Source: Acidobacteriota bacterium
GTDB lineage: Bacteria > Acidobacteriota > Thermoanaerobaculia > Thermoanaerobaculales > Sulfomarinibacteraceae
NCBI GenBank assembly: GCA_030637805.1
Contig: DAOWFV010000005.1
Location: forward strand, 1 to 13,070
Direction: 5' to 3'
DNA length: 13,070 nucleotides
This document shows, piece by piece, positions 5,085-11,750 of this stretch (positions are counted from its first letter, which is position 1; each line of letters opens with the position of its first letter). The notes below the pieces were generated by a model, which did no database searches, had not been told where the DNA came from, and was given only the letters and a program-made list of their open reading frames with translations. A program made the translations under genes and the position numbers.

Positions 5085-7241
5085 CTATTCGTCGTTCCCC
5101 TGCGCATCGAGGTACCAGCGCGCGCCGAGACGGGCGAGTAGGAAGCTGACCACCGCTAGCAGCAGGAGCATGACCAGTCCAATGGCCTGGCCCTGGAATC
5201 CCTCCCACCAGGCATGGGCGTGTTCCTCCAACACCGCGGTACCACCGACATCCTCGAGCCAGAAATCCACGCCGACGCTGACGTGCTGCATCAGCGCGCC
5301 GAACTTGGGTACCCGCAAGGCGGCGCTGATAAGCCCGAAGATGGCGGCACCGGCCATCAAGCCGGAGGCGATCAGGATTCCCTGTTCGGCCCGAGCCTCG
5401 CGGACCTCCTCACTCCCCCCGGTCTTCGCCACCAGCCAGGCAGCGACAGCACCCGCCAACACCGCCGAGTTGATCGAAATCGGCAGATACATGCCGAGTG
5501 CAAAGGCCAGCATCGGCACCCCGCTCATCAGCAACATCAGGGCCACCACGCCTCCGAGACCGTAGAGCAGCCAGGGTTGGTTCGCCGGATCACTCATAAG
5601 GCCTTTCGATACCGCCGCGATCATGTTTGCCTGGGGCGCCGGGAGAACGCGCTCATTCGAGACCAGCGCGTGCGTCACCGGGTCCTCGATCACGAAATGG
5701 TAGGCGCTGTCCATCAGGGGAATCACAGCAGCAACCACAAGCGCCGCTACCAGCATCCCCAGGAACTTCCACCGCTCCTGGTTTCGCGGTGTCGACCCGA
5801 GCCAGTAGCCGATCTTGAAGTCGGTGATCAGCGCACCCGAGGTCGAAAGAGCCGTACACACAGCGGTACCGATGATCAGAGCGATGATCATTCCCGCTGT
5901 CCCGGCAAGCCCGATCAGAATCATGCAGCCGATGGCCAGAACCACGGTGATGAGGGTCATGCCTGACACCGGGTTGACCCCGACGATCGCGATGGCCTGC
6001 GCCGCCACGGGTGTGAACAGGAAGGAAAGCAGGAAACCCACCACCATGCCGACAAGACCGAACTTGAGGCTGGCGGCGAAGCCGTAGGCGGCCATGCCTC
6101 CCTCGCCGGGCGTGATCATGGCGACGATGAAGAACAGGGCGCCCATGCCGAGCGTGGCGACGAGCTGAATCAGGAGCACGTTCTTTGCCGGCATGTCGCG
6201 CTGGGTCCGTTTCGCGGTTTCTTCCGAGTCCGCCGCGGCCTTCGAGAAGCCCTTGAACCCGAGAGTCACCGACGAAGCCACGATCTTCCACATCCTGAGG
6301 ATCCCGATAATGCCGGAGACGGCGATGGCGCCGATTCCGATCGGCTTGACGAAAGCACCGAAAATCGCCGTCGCATTCATGTCCGCGATGTTGTAGGTGG
6401 TTCCCGCGAACGCCAGACTATCAATCTCCTTGCCGAAGAGATAGATCGCCGGAACCATCACCAGCATCGCGAGCACCGAGCCCGAAGCGATGATCGAGGC
6501 GTAGCGAATGCCGATGATGTAGCCGAGACCGAAGAGGGCGGCGATCGCCGTGAGTTGCACCTCGATTCTCAGGTCCCCGCCGATTCCGCCGAGCAGGGTC
6601 GAGCTCGAGAGATTCGCGTTCCACAGGTGAAGAGCCTCGATCGAGAAATCGAAGAGCGCCCCGACCGCAAATGCGATCAACAGGATCTTGCCCGCGCCAC
6701 CGCCGGAGCTCTCCCCTGTGATCAGAATGTTGTTGATGGCGGTAGCCTCCGGAAACGGGAGCTCGCCGTGCAGATCGGCCACGAAGTACTTGCGGAGCGG
6801 GATGATGAGCACGACGCCCAGCGACCCGCCAATGAAGCAGGCCAGGAAGATCTGCCACCAGAAGACGTCGAGTTGGTTGATATACATCGCGGGAACGACG
6901 AAGGTCGCTCCGGCGGCGACTACGCCGGCTGCCTGGCCGACGCTCTGCACCATCACGTTCTCGAGGATGGTGCTCTTCATCGCGCGCAGCTTGCCGAAGA
7001 ATATCGCGAGGATGGCGATCGGGATGGAAGCCTCGATGGCGTTGCCCGCCCGCAAGGCCATGTAGGAACAGGCGGCGGTGAAAACGACCACCATGGCGAC
7101 CCCGAGCCCGATCGACCACAGGGTCACCTCGGGCCGAAGATCGTCGGCCGCCACGACCGGTTCGTAGACCTCCCCGGGCTCGAGCTTGCGGTAGGCGTTC
7201 GACGGCAGGAGTTTCGATTTCAGCGGTTTCGATTCTTCCAT
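5085..7241 (-). CDS. OPT-family oligopeptide transporter
   Basis: A polytopic inner-membrane transporter of 718 residues, in the usual range for prokaryotic OPT proteins. The family moves small peptides or metal chelates by proton symport. After a polar N-terminus (1-38) there are many hydrophobic helices to the end. Family landmarks are visible: ENVMVQSVGQAAG (94-106) and GELPFPEATA (159-168), the latter the characteristic OPT signature. The start at 7241 is chosen because GGAGG (7246-7250 on the complementary strand) lies four bases upstream and the product begins MEESKPLKSK; a longer frame to 7304 adds a low-complexity leader. The 3' end converges on the DUF4097-like gene with only 24 bp between the stops and no clear terminator. 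Substrate cannot be told from sequence; peptide or siderophore uptake are both possible. Confidence 0.93.
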   Translation of the reverse strand: MEESKPLKSKLLPSNAYRKLEPGEVYEPVVAADDLRPEVTLWSIGLGVAMVVVFTAACSYMALRAGNAIEASIPIAILAIFFGKLRAMKSTILENVMVQSVGQAAGVVAAGATFVVPAMYINQLDVFWWQIFLACFIGGSLGVVLIIPLRKYFVADLHGELPFPEATAINNILITGESSGGGAGKILLIAFAVGALFDFSIEALHLWNANLSSSTLLGGIGGDLRIEVQLTAIAALFGLGYIIGIRYASIIASGSVLAMLVMVPAIYLFGKEIDSLAFAGTTYNIADMNATAIFGAFVKPIGIGAIAVSGIIGILRMWKIVASSVTLGFKGFSKAAADSEETAKRTQRDMPAKNVLLIQLVATLGMGALFFIVAMITPGEGGMAAYGFAASLKFGLVGMVVGFLLSFLFTPVAAQAIAIVGVNPVSGMTLITVVLAIGCMILIGLAGTAGMIIALIIGTAVCTALSTSGALITDFKIGYWLGSTPRNQERWKFLGMLVAALVVAAVIPLMDSAYHFVIEDPVTHALVSNERVLPAPQANMIAAVSKGLMSDPANQPWLLYGLGGVVALMLLMSGVPMLAFALGMYLPISINSAVLAGAVAAWLVAKTGGSEEVREARAEQGILIASGLMAGAAIFGLISAALRVPKFGALMQHVSVGVDFWLEDVGGTAVLEEHAHAWWEGFQGQAIGLVMLLLLAVVSFLLARLGARWYLDAQGNDE

Positions 7242-7308
7242 GGGGCCTCCATCAGGCGATCTCGAAGTGGGTGGCACCGTAACACAGGGAGAGGACTGCC
7301 TCAATAGT

Positions 7309-7332
7309 AGACGGTGCCAGAGACGGTGCCAG
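7309..7332. repeat. 12-bp tandem duplication beside the inverted repeat
   Basis: AGACGGTGCCAG occurs twice in a row (7309-7320 and 7321-7332). The second copy overlaps the left end of the 31-bp inverted repeat. The core ACGGTGCC also appears inverted at 7273-7280. Confidence 0.8.
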
Positions 7333-7421
7333 GTGAAACTTTCTCAACTTTGTTGGAGGTGGGGCTCTTTCTGCCGGCTGTTTTTTCAGGCAACAAAGTT
7401 AAGAAAGTTTCACCTGGCACC
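7325..7421. repeat. REPIN- or MITE-like palindromic element, 31-bp arms
   Basis: Bases 7325-7355 and 7391-7421 are reverse complements with 30 of 31 matches, separated by 35 bases. The outer ends read GGTGCCAGGTGAAACTTTCT going inward on each strand. As RNA this would form one long hairpin. The layout fits a REP doublet (REPIN) or miniature inverted-repeat element, usually mobilised in trans by a REP-associated transposase, but none is present here. The right arm overlaps the last codons and stop of the minus-strand gene 7399-7911. It could also act as a transcription barrier between that gene and the transporter gene. Confidence 0.8.
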
Positions 7422-7911
7422 GCAGTTCACCTTCAAGAGCGGTGAGAAAGTCCTCGGCGCTGTCGAAGAGGCGCGGAAGGGGGCCGGTACGTCCCGAAGA
7501 AGGGGTCAGGGTCCAGCTTCTCCAGCACCACACCGGGACGCCATTCTTGAGGGCGTGGGCGATTTCGGACAGCGTCCCCGCACCGCCGCCGATGGCCACA
7601 CAGAGGGTCGCGGACAGGACATTGAAGGCATTGCGAGCACTGCCGGCACCGGTGAACACGGGGATCTTCACCCAGGGATTGGGATAGGTCTCCGTGGGGC
7701 GAGCACACGGGAGGATCCCGACGGTGAGACCACCAGCCTCGACAGCCCCGCGGCTCGCCGCCTCCATGACCCCCGCTCCTCCTCCGGTGAGCACCACCCA
7801 GCCGGCGCCGGCTGCCAGGGCTCCAACCCTTTCCGCCAGCACTTCCTCGTCCCGCGAAGCGTCACCTGCTCCAAGAACCGCCAGGATGGGCAGGGAATTT
7901 TCGTTTTCCAT
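7399..7911 (-). CDS. TIGR00725/LOG-like Rossmann-fold nucleotide-binding protein
   Basis: A 170-residue cytoplasmic protein of the SLOG/lysine-decarboxylase-like superfamily, closest by motif to TIGR00725. Seen are the N-terminal strand and glycine turn ILAVLGAG (9-16), GGGAGVMEAASRGA (43-56) and GGGAGTLSEIAHAL (108-121). The last replaces the PGGxGTxxE motif of cytokinin-activating LOG phosphoribohydrolases, so nucleotide or cofactor binding is likely but LOG activity is not assured; related proteins have been called molybdenum-cofactor carriers. Length is typical. The natural C-terminal helix ends around FLTALEGEL; the final residues CQVKLS and the TAA stop come from the right arm of the inverted repeat 7325-7421. 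No strong Shine-Dalgarno site is seen, only a G-rich run about ten bases upstream. It stands alone between the OPT gene and a repeat tract. Confidence 0.85.
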   Translation of the reverse strand: MENENSLPILAVLGAGDASRDEEVLAERVGALAAGAGWVVLTGGGAGVMEAASRGAVEAGGLTVGILPCARPTETYPNPWVKIPVFTGAGSARNAFNVLSATLCVAIGGGAGTLSEIAHALKNGVPVWCWRSWTLTPSSGRTGPLPRLFDSAEDFLTALEGELRCQVKLS

Positions 7912-7939
7912 CGTCGTCGAGCCCCCCGCGTCATATTAC

Positions 7940-8058
7940 GCTATGAGCTATGAGCTATGGGCTATGGGCTATCAGCTTTCAGCCCTTTGCTGACGACTGA
8001 CCGCTGACTGCTGAGAGCTGACTGCTGACGGCTGACGGCTGACTGCCGAGAGCTGACG
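7940..8058. repeat. 17-unit degenerate heptamer tract, GCTATGR to GCTGACN
   Basis: A continuous register of seventeen 7-mers (119 bp) can be read without a gap. The first five are GCTATGA/GCTATGG/GCTATCA types, followed by GCTTTCA and GCCCTTT, then GCTGACG, GCTGACT and GCTGAGA types to the end. Thus two repeat types are joined in one 7-bp frame. It fills most of the space between the LOG-like gene start and the terminator of the OmpA gene. This resembles the short tandemly repeated heptanucleotides (STRR) known from cyanobacteria; function unknown. Confidence 0.85.
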
Positions 8059-8060
8059 GC

Positions 8061-8092
8061 AACAAAACACCCGGGCGCGGCGCCCGGGTGTT
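8061..8092 (-). terminator. intrinsic terminator of the OmpA-family lipoprotein gene
   Basis: A perfect 12-bp stem, AACACCCGGGCG (8066-8077) with CGCCCGGGTGTT (8081-8092) and a 3-base loop. Read on the minus strand it is followed by TTTTGTT, as expected for rho-independent termination, and it lies 22 bases after the stop codon of the gene at 8115-8756. Confidence 0.85.
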
Positions 8093-8114
8093 GAGGTTTG
8101 ATTCTTGACGGTGA

Positions 8115-8756
8115 CTACTCGAGAACGACCAGGGTGACGCGGCGGTTGTTCGCACGGCCGTCGCGGGTCGAGTTGTCGTCAATAGGCTTGTACTCGCCGT
8201 AGGAGATAACGTTCATCCGGAACAGCGGAATGCCCTGCTCCATGTTGAGGTAGCGCATCACCTGCTCGGCGCGCTTGTAGCCGAGATTCAGGTTGTAGTT
8301 CTCGCTGCCGATGTTGTCGGTGTGGCCCTGTACCTCGATGAAGGCGTTGGTGGTAATTCCCTTGGCCTTGGTGGCAAAACCGTCAAGAGCGGCCTTGGCC
8401 TCGTCAGAGAGGGCATACTTGTCGAATCCGAAACGTGCGTCGTTGTCGGTCAGGGTGACCTCGTAGAGGAACTTGCCCTTGGAGAGCTTGCCGGCCTTTT
8501 CGGCGCGCTTCAGCGCGTCCTTGGCGGTCTCGGAGATCATGGCGATCTCCTTCTCGAGCTCCGCATCCTTCGCATGAAGATCAGAGATCTCCTTCTGGTT
8601 GACCTCGACCGCGTCCTGCACCTCATGGATCTTGGTGTTGGTCACCTGACCAAAGGCCGAGATCTGCTCATTCACCCACTTCTCGGTCGCGCAGCCGGTC
8701 AGACCGACGGCCGCCACCAGAAGCAACACCAAAGCCGGGGAGAACATCTTCCTCAT
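8115..8756 (-). CDS. OmpA/Pal-family peptidoglycan-binding lipoprotein
   Basis: A 213-residue outer-membrane lipoprotein. The signal peptide ends in a lipobox LTGC with the acylated Cys at 22. Residues about 35-90 are charged and heptad-like (EVNQKEISDLHAKDAELEKE region), probably a coiled coil or long helix spanning the periplasm. Residues 98-213 are an OmpA C-terminal domain: FGFDKYALSDEA, then VQGHTDNIGSENYNLNLGYKRAEQV with Asp147 and Arg162 at the positions that bind the diaminopimelate side chain, and the closing NNRRV (203-207). Such proteins tie the outer membrane to peptidoglycan, so the organism should have a Gram-negative envelope. The ATG at 8756 is six bases after AGGAGG; the ATG at 8759 is only three away. 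A frame open upstream to 9542 is read-through of the neighbour's antisense frame. It has its own terminator and possibly its own promoter. It could be pal, but tol genes are not adjacent. Confidence 0.92.
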   Translation of the reverse strand: MRKMFSPALVLLLVAAVGLTGCATEKWVNEQISAFGQVTNTKIHEVQDAVEVNQKEISDLHAKDAELEKEIAMISETAKDALKRAEKAGKLSKGKFLYEVTLTDNDARFGFDKYALSDEAKAALDGFATKAKGITTNAFIEVQGHTDNIGSENYNLNLGYKRAEQVMRYLNMEQGIPLFRMNVISYGEYKPIDDNSTRDGRANNRRVTLVVLE

Positions 8757-8762
8757 CATCCA

Positions 8763-8768
8763 CCTCCT
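8763..8768 (-). promoter_or_regulatory. Shine-Dalgarno AGGAGG of the OmpA-family gene
   Basis: A perfect AGGAGG on the minus strand lies six bases before the ATG at 8756 and three before the ATG at 8759, favouring the second of two adjacent start codons. Confidence 0.75.
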
Positions 8769-8817
8769 GTTTTTTTGCCAATAATATTCGTCGATGCTCC
8801 AACGGGCACCGTGATGC

Positions 8818-8828
8818 GCACTATAACA
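8818..8828 (-). promoter_or_regulatory. possible -10 box of the OmpA-family gene
   Basis: TATAGT (8820-8825, minus strand) preceded by TGT gives an extended -10 look in an AT-rich gap between two genes. No good -35 is found at 15-18 bases. Transcription would start about 55 bases before the gene. Confidence 0.35.
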
Positions 8829-8883
8829 CAATCGCAATAGCAAGCTAGTTTCCGGATGGGGACAAGCAAATAATCTCCGACAC

Positions 8884-9888
8884 CTACCAGGCAAGGCATT
8901 CAGGATCATCAGGGTCCACCTCGGCGGCACATTCGACCACACCGTCTCCGAGCCGAACCAGAACCGGCGTCTGCAGGAACCAATCGACGCCAGCCGGCAG
9001 TTCGGCCATTCGGCAGTCGTGGCACGGAAAAACCTGCAGGTTCTCGGTCGGCCAGCCATTCCTCTCCGGCACCGCGATGGCGGTGGTCGGCCAGGAGAGC
9101 GATCCGTTGAAGTAGATCTCGAGCAGCTCGTGGCAGTGCTCGCAATCCTTGCGGAAGAACACCACGTACTGTTGGCCTGTTTCGAGGTCTTCCGGCAACC
9201 CCAGAACCCAGGATGCGATCTCCAGCTCGAGGAAGGGTCTACCGATCCACGACTCGTATTGGGGAAGGTAGTAACCGTCGGCCGGCAGCGCCGCAGCAGC
9301 GGCATTTCCCGCCGCAACAGGCGTTTCCACATCCTCACCGGCTGCCATCGAGCCGTTAGTGGTGAGGGCGAATGCCACCGCGACACTCGCCAGGCTCCAC
9401 AGACCGGCGAGAACCACTCTCGATGTGGGCAAGGTCCGTGTGAGGGCCAGCCTCGGCTCCCGTCGGCCCAGCACAAGCAAGCCGAGGAAGAAGGCAAAAT
9501 CGACCACCAGGGTGATCCCGGGATGGATCGTGATCGCTCCAAAGCAGCCGCAGCTCGAGGCCCCGAGAAGCACGTCGCCGATCAGAACCGGGAGGAAGGC
9601 GCCCAGCATCACGACCCCGGCCAGCCGAGCCAGCGACGGCAGCAAGACCATCACGCCCACCACGATCAGCTCCACTGCGATGCCGAAGCGAAGCACGAAC
9701 ATGAGATCCACACCGAGACCGCCGAACCACTTGATGAGGGCTGCCGGCAGGTTGCCGGGGCTGCCGTCGACGAGCTTGAGGACCGCGCCCACAAACAACC
9801 ACAGCGGGATCACAACCCGTGCGAGGATGACAGCAAGAGCGCCCACGTCCTCCGTCACTGCGTTTGTCGTCTGAACACGAGTCGCCAT
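8884..9888 (-). CDS. MauE/DoxX-type membrane protein fused to thioredoxin-like domain
   Basis: A 334-residue inner-membrane protein. Residues 15-175 hold about five hydrophobic helices with SSCGCFG (111-117), the Cys-x-Cys motif typical of MauE-type redox membrane proteins. After a linker rich in Ala (about 180-205), residues 215-325 look thioredoxin-like and should lie outside the membrane: YVVFFRKDCEHCHELL with Cys249-x-x-Cys252, a second pair FPCHDC with Cys289 and Cys292, and QTPVLVRLGDG (306-316) with the cis-Pro loop. Known MauE relatives support disulfide formation or maturation of exported enzymes; electron transfer between the membrane cysteines and the CxxC domain is inference. The ATG at 9888 is chosen: AAAGG lies five bases upstream, and the longer frame to 9999 would overlap ftcD with an Arg-rich leader. 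It lies 74 nt after ftcD and 127 nt before the lipoprotein gene on the same strand. Confidence 0.85.
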   Translation of the reverse strand: MATRVQTTNAVTEDVGALAVILARVVIPLWLFVGAVLKLVDGSPGNLPAALIKWFGGLGVDLMFVLRFGIAVELIVVGVMVLLPSLARLAGVVMLGAFLPVLIGDVLLGASSCGCFGAITIHPGITLVVDFAFFLGLLVLGRREPRLALTRTLPTSRVVLAGLWSLASVAVAFALTTNGSMAAGEDVETPVAAGNAAAAALPADGYYLPQYESWIGRPFLELEIASWVLGLPEDLETGQQYVVFFRKDCEHCHELLEIYFNGSLSWPTTAIAVPERNGWPTENLQVFPCHDCRMAELPAGVDWFLQTPVLVRLGDGVVECAAEVDPDDPECLAW

Positions 9889-9962
9889 CTTTGCCTTTAC
9901 GCTCCTTACTTCCTGGAGGTTATCTCCCCCGCCAGGGCTGCGCCGCCTCTGCGAGCGGTTTT

Positions 9963-11606
9963 TTACAGATCGCTGACCTCGCCTCCAAGCGAGCTCCACA
10001 CCTCCGCCTCCACCTCGCCCGCCCGGGTTCGGGTCCGACGCAGGGCCTCATCGACCCGCCTCAGCATCTCTCCAGCCTCCGGGTCGTCCGCCATCTCCTG
10101 AAGGTTGATGCGCACGTTCATCGCCGCGCCCAGCGCAGCGGCGCGAGCCATGCCCGCACCCACCCCGGCGTCGGATGCCGACGCCTTCATGCCCGACTCG
10201 CGGGCGCGGGCGCACAGCTCAACCACCTCGGGGCAGGCCTCGGCGACCGCGAGCGGAACGCGCGCCGCACCGAGGGTCGCCTCCCGAACCGCCGCTTCAC
10301 GTGCGGGACCCGCCACCTTGCCCGCCTCCATCAGCGCTTGGAACGACCAGGTATCGGCATCGATGGCATCGAGCAGCTCCTGCTTGATTTCTTGCGCACG
10401 AACCGCCACGTCCTCGAGCTCGGAGCGCACCCCCTCGAAGGCCTGTTTGGGGTGCGGAAGATTGGCGACCATCGCGGCGAGAGCGGCACCCAACGCGCCG
10501 GCCAGCGCGGCAACCGAGCCGCCGCCGGGAGCGGCCGAATCTCGGGATGTCTCGTCGGCGAAATCTTGCAGGGTCATGGACGCGAGAGGTCGTTCCGGCG
10601 CGAGGAACTCCTCGATGATCTTCTCCTTCGGGTCGAAGGGGGAGACGTCGCTCAGACCCAGGGTCTTGGCGGCGGCGCGAACCACATCGGCCTGAGGCAC
10701 CCCCGACGAACGGCCCATGCGTTGGAGGTAGTGCCGCCCGGCGTCGAGGATCGCCTGCCTCGGGATGAGGCCCACCAGCTCCGAGCCCGTCACTCGGAGG
10801 CCTCTCGAGCGGGCACTTTCGTCACAAGCGTCGAAGGCGACGTGTACCGGAGTCACGTCGAGGTCCACGAGGTTCATCGAGACCTGCGCACACCCGTACT
10901 CGGGGATATACCAGCCGACCCCTCGCACCGCCTCGAGGGTGCCCGGCTGTTGGACCTTCTTGCCGTCCGGACCGGGAACCATGCGCCCCTTCTCGCGGAC
11001 GTCGAAGGCGACGCGATTGGCCCAGCGCTTGTCCGTCACGTTGAGGTTGACGTTGTAGGCGACCAGAAACTTGCGGGCGCCGATCACCATCGCGCCGAAG
11101 GAGGGAATGAACTCACAAGGTCCAAAGTCCGGGGCGAAGTCGGGATCCTCGAGCTTTTCCCGAAGCGCCTCGTACTCGCCCTTGCGGATCTCGGCCAGCG
11201 AACGCCGCTCCGGTCGGGTCGCGGCGAACTCGTAAAGAAAGACCGGAAGAGACAGCTCCTCCCCCACCCTCTCTCCGAGGCGCTTCGCGAGCTCAACGCA
11301 GTCGTCCATGGTGACGCCGGAAACCGGCACGAAGGGGCATACGTCAACCGCTCCCATGCGGCCGTGAGCCCCGTGGTGCGTGCGCATGTCGATCAGCTCC
11401 CGCGCCTTGACCACCAGCTGGAAGGCACCCTCGAGCACCGCTTCGGGCTTGCCGACGAAGGTGATGACCGTGCGGTTGGTCTCCCGACCAGGATCGACGT
11501 CGAGCAGCTCGACTCCGGAAACCGCGGCCGCTGCCTGCGCGACGGCGTCGTAGATCTCCGGCCGCTGTCCTTCGGAGATGTTCGGTACGCACTCGACAAT
11601 CTTCAT
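9963..11606 (-). CDS. ftcD: bifunctional glutamate formiminotransferase / formimino-THF cyclodeaminase
   Basis: A 547-residue cytoplasmic enzyme, near the length of animal FTCD (about 541). It moves the formimino group from formiminoglutamate, a histidine breakdown product, to tetrahydrofolate, then deaminates it to methenyl-THF plus ammonia. Domain order is N-terminal formiminotransferase (1-180: KIVECVPNISEGQ, DPGRETNRTVITF, and THHGAHGRMGAVDVCPF, with His81 in the place of the catalytic His), its C-terminal lobe (181-335: KFLVAYNVNLN, GVGWYIPEYGCAQVSMN), then the cyclodeaminase (345-547: SAAPGGGSVAALAGALGAAL at 357-376, helical to the end). The start at 11606 has GGAGG six bases upstream; a longer frame to 11624 lacks support. 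A good promoter precedes it (11628-11656). No other histidine-utilisation gene is in the window, so it may serve folate one-carbon supply. Many bacteria have the two enzymes on separate genes. Confidence 0.95.
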   Translation of the reverse strand: MKIVECVPNISEGQRPEIYDAVAQAAAAVSGVELLDVDPGRETNRTVITFVGKPEAVLEGAFQLVVKARELIDMRTHHGAHGRMGAVDVCPFVPVSGVTMDDCVELAKRLGERVGEELSLPVFLYEFAATRPERRSLAEIRKGEYEALREKLEDPDFAPDFGPCEFIPSFGAMVIGARKFLVAYNVNLNVTDKRWANRVAFDVREKGRMVPGPDGKKVQQPGTLEAVRGVGWYIPEYGCAQVSMNLVDLDVTPVHVAFDACDESARSRGLRVTGSELVGLIPRQAILDAGRHYLQRMGRSSGVPQADVVRAAAKTLGLSDVSPFDPKEKIIEEFLAPERPLASMTLQDFADETSRDSAAPGGGSVAALAGALGAALAAMVANLPHPKQAFEGVRSELEDVAVRAQEIKQELLDAIDADTWSFQALMEAGKVAGPAREAAVREATLGAARVPLAVAEACPEVVELCARARESGMKASASDAGVGAGMARAAALGAAMNVRINLQEMADDPEAGEMLRRVDEALRRTRTRAGEVEAEVWSSLGGEVSDL

Positions 11607-11612
11607 CCGCGT

Positions 11613-11617
11613 CCTCC
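11613..11617 (-). promoter_or_regulatory. Shine-Dalgarno GGAGG of ftcD
   Basis: GGAGG on the minus strand is six bases before the ATG at 11606, which fixes the start at MKIVECVPN rather than the longer frame. Confidence 0.75.
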
Positions 11618-11627
11618 AAGCCACGGC

Positions 11628-11656
11628 ATCCTATGCCGCCATCGTCGCTTTGACAA
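11628..11656 (-). promoter_or_regulatory. sigma-70-type promoter of ftcD
   Basis: On the minus strand TTGTCA (11651-11656) and TAGGAT (11628-11633) are separated by exactly 17 bases, matching the -35 and -10 consensus at five and four of six positions. Transcription would start near 11621, a few bases before the Shine-Dalgarno site, giving a leader of about 15 bases. Confidence 0.55.
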
Positions 11657-11670
11657 TAATCCCTGGCTCA

Positions 11671-11710
11671 TTTTTCGCGCCGGGCGCGCCCACGCGCACG
11701 GCGCAAAAAA
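11671..11710. other. hairpin between gmd and ftcD
   Basis: Bases 11671-11682 and 11699-11710 are complementary at 11 of 12 positions: a T-run and GCGCCG on the left, CGGCGC and an A-run on the right. Inside lies GGCGCGCC. The T-run precedes and the A-run follows the stem on either strand, opposite to a terminator. It may still stall transcription from gmd or mark an eroded repeat. Confidence 0.5.
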
Positions 11711-11750
11711 TTAAGATCCAATAGGCCTACAATGGGACGGATCGTAGAGC

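Noticed and set aside
8115..9542. Extended minus-strand frame giving a 475-residue OmpA protein
   Set aside because: The upstream part overlaps the MauE-thioredoxin gene in another frame and has no family features; the lipobox signal peptide and AGGAGG place the true start at 8756.
9930..9965. Plus-strand terminator at GCGGTTTTTT after ftcD
   Set aside because: The stem is only about four base pairs and there is no plus-strand gene here for it to end.
11671..11710. Terminator for gmd
   Set aside because: The T-run lies before the stem and the A-run after it on both strands, the reverse of an intrinsic terminator.
9864..11714. Long open frame of 616 codons on the plus strand
   Set aside because: It is fully antisense to ftcD, which has clear family motifs, a Shine-Dalgarno site and a promoter. 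Long antisense frames are common in GC-rich genes.
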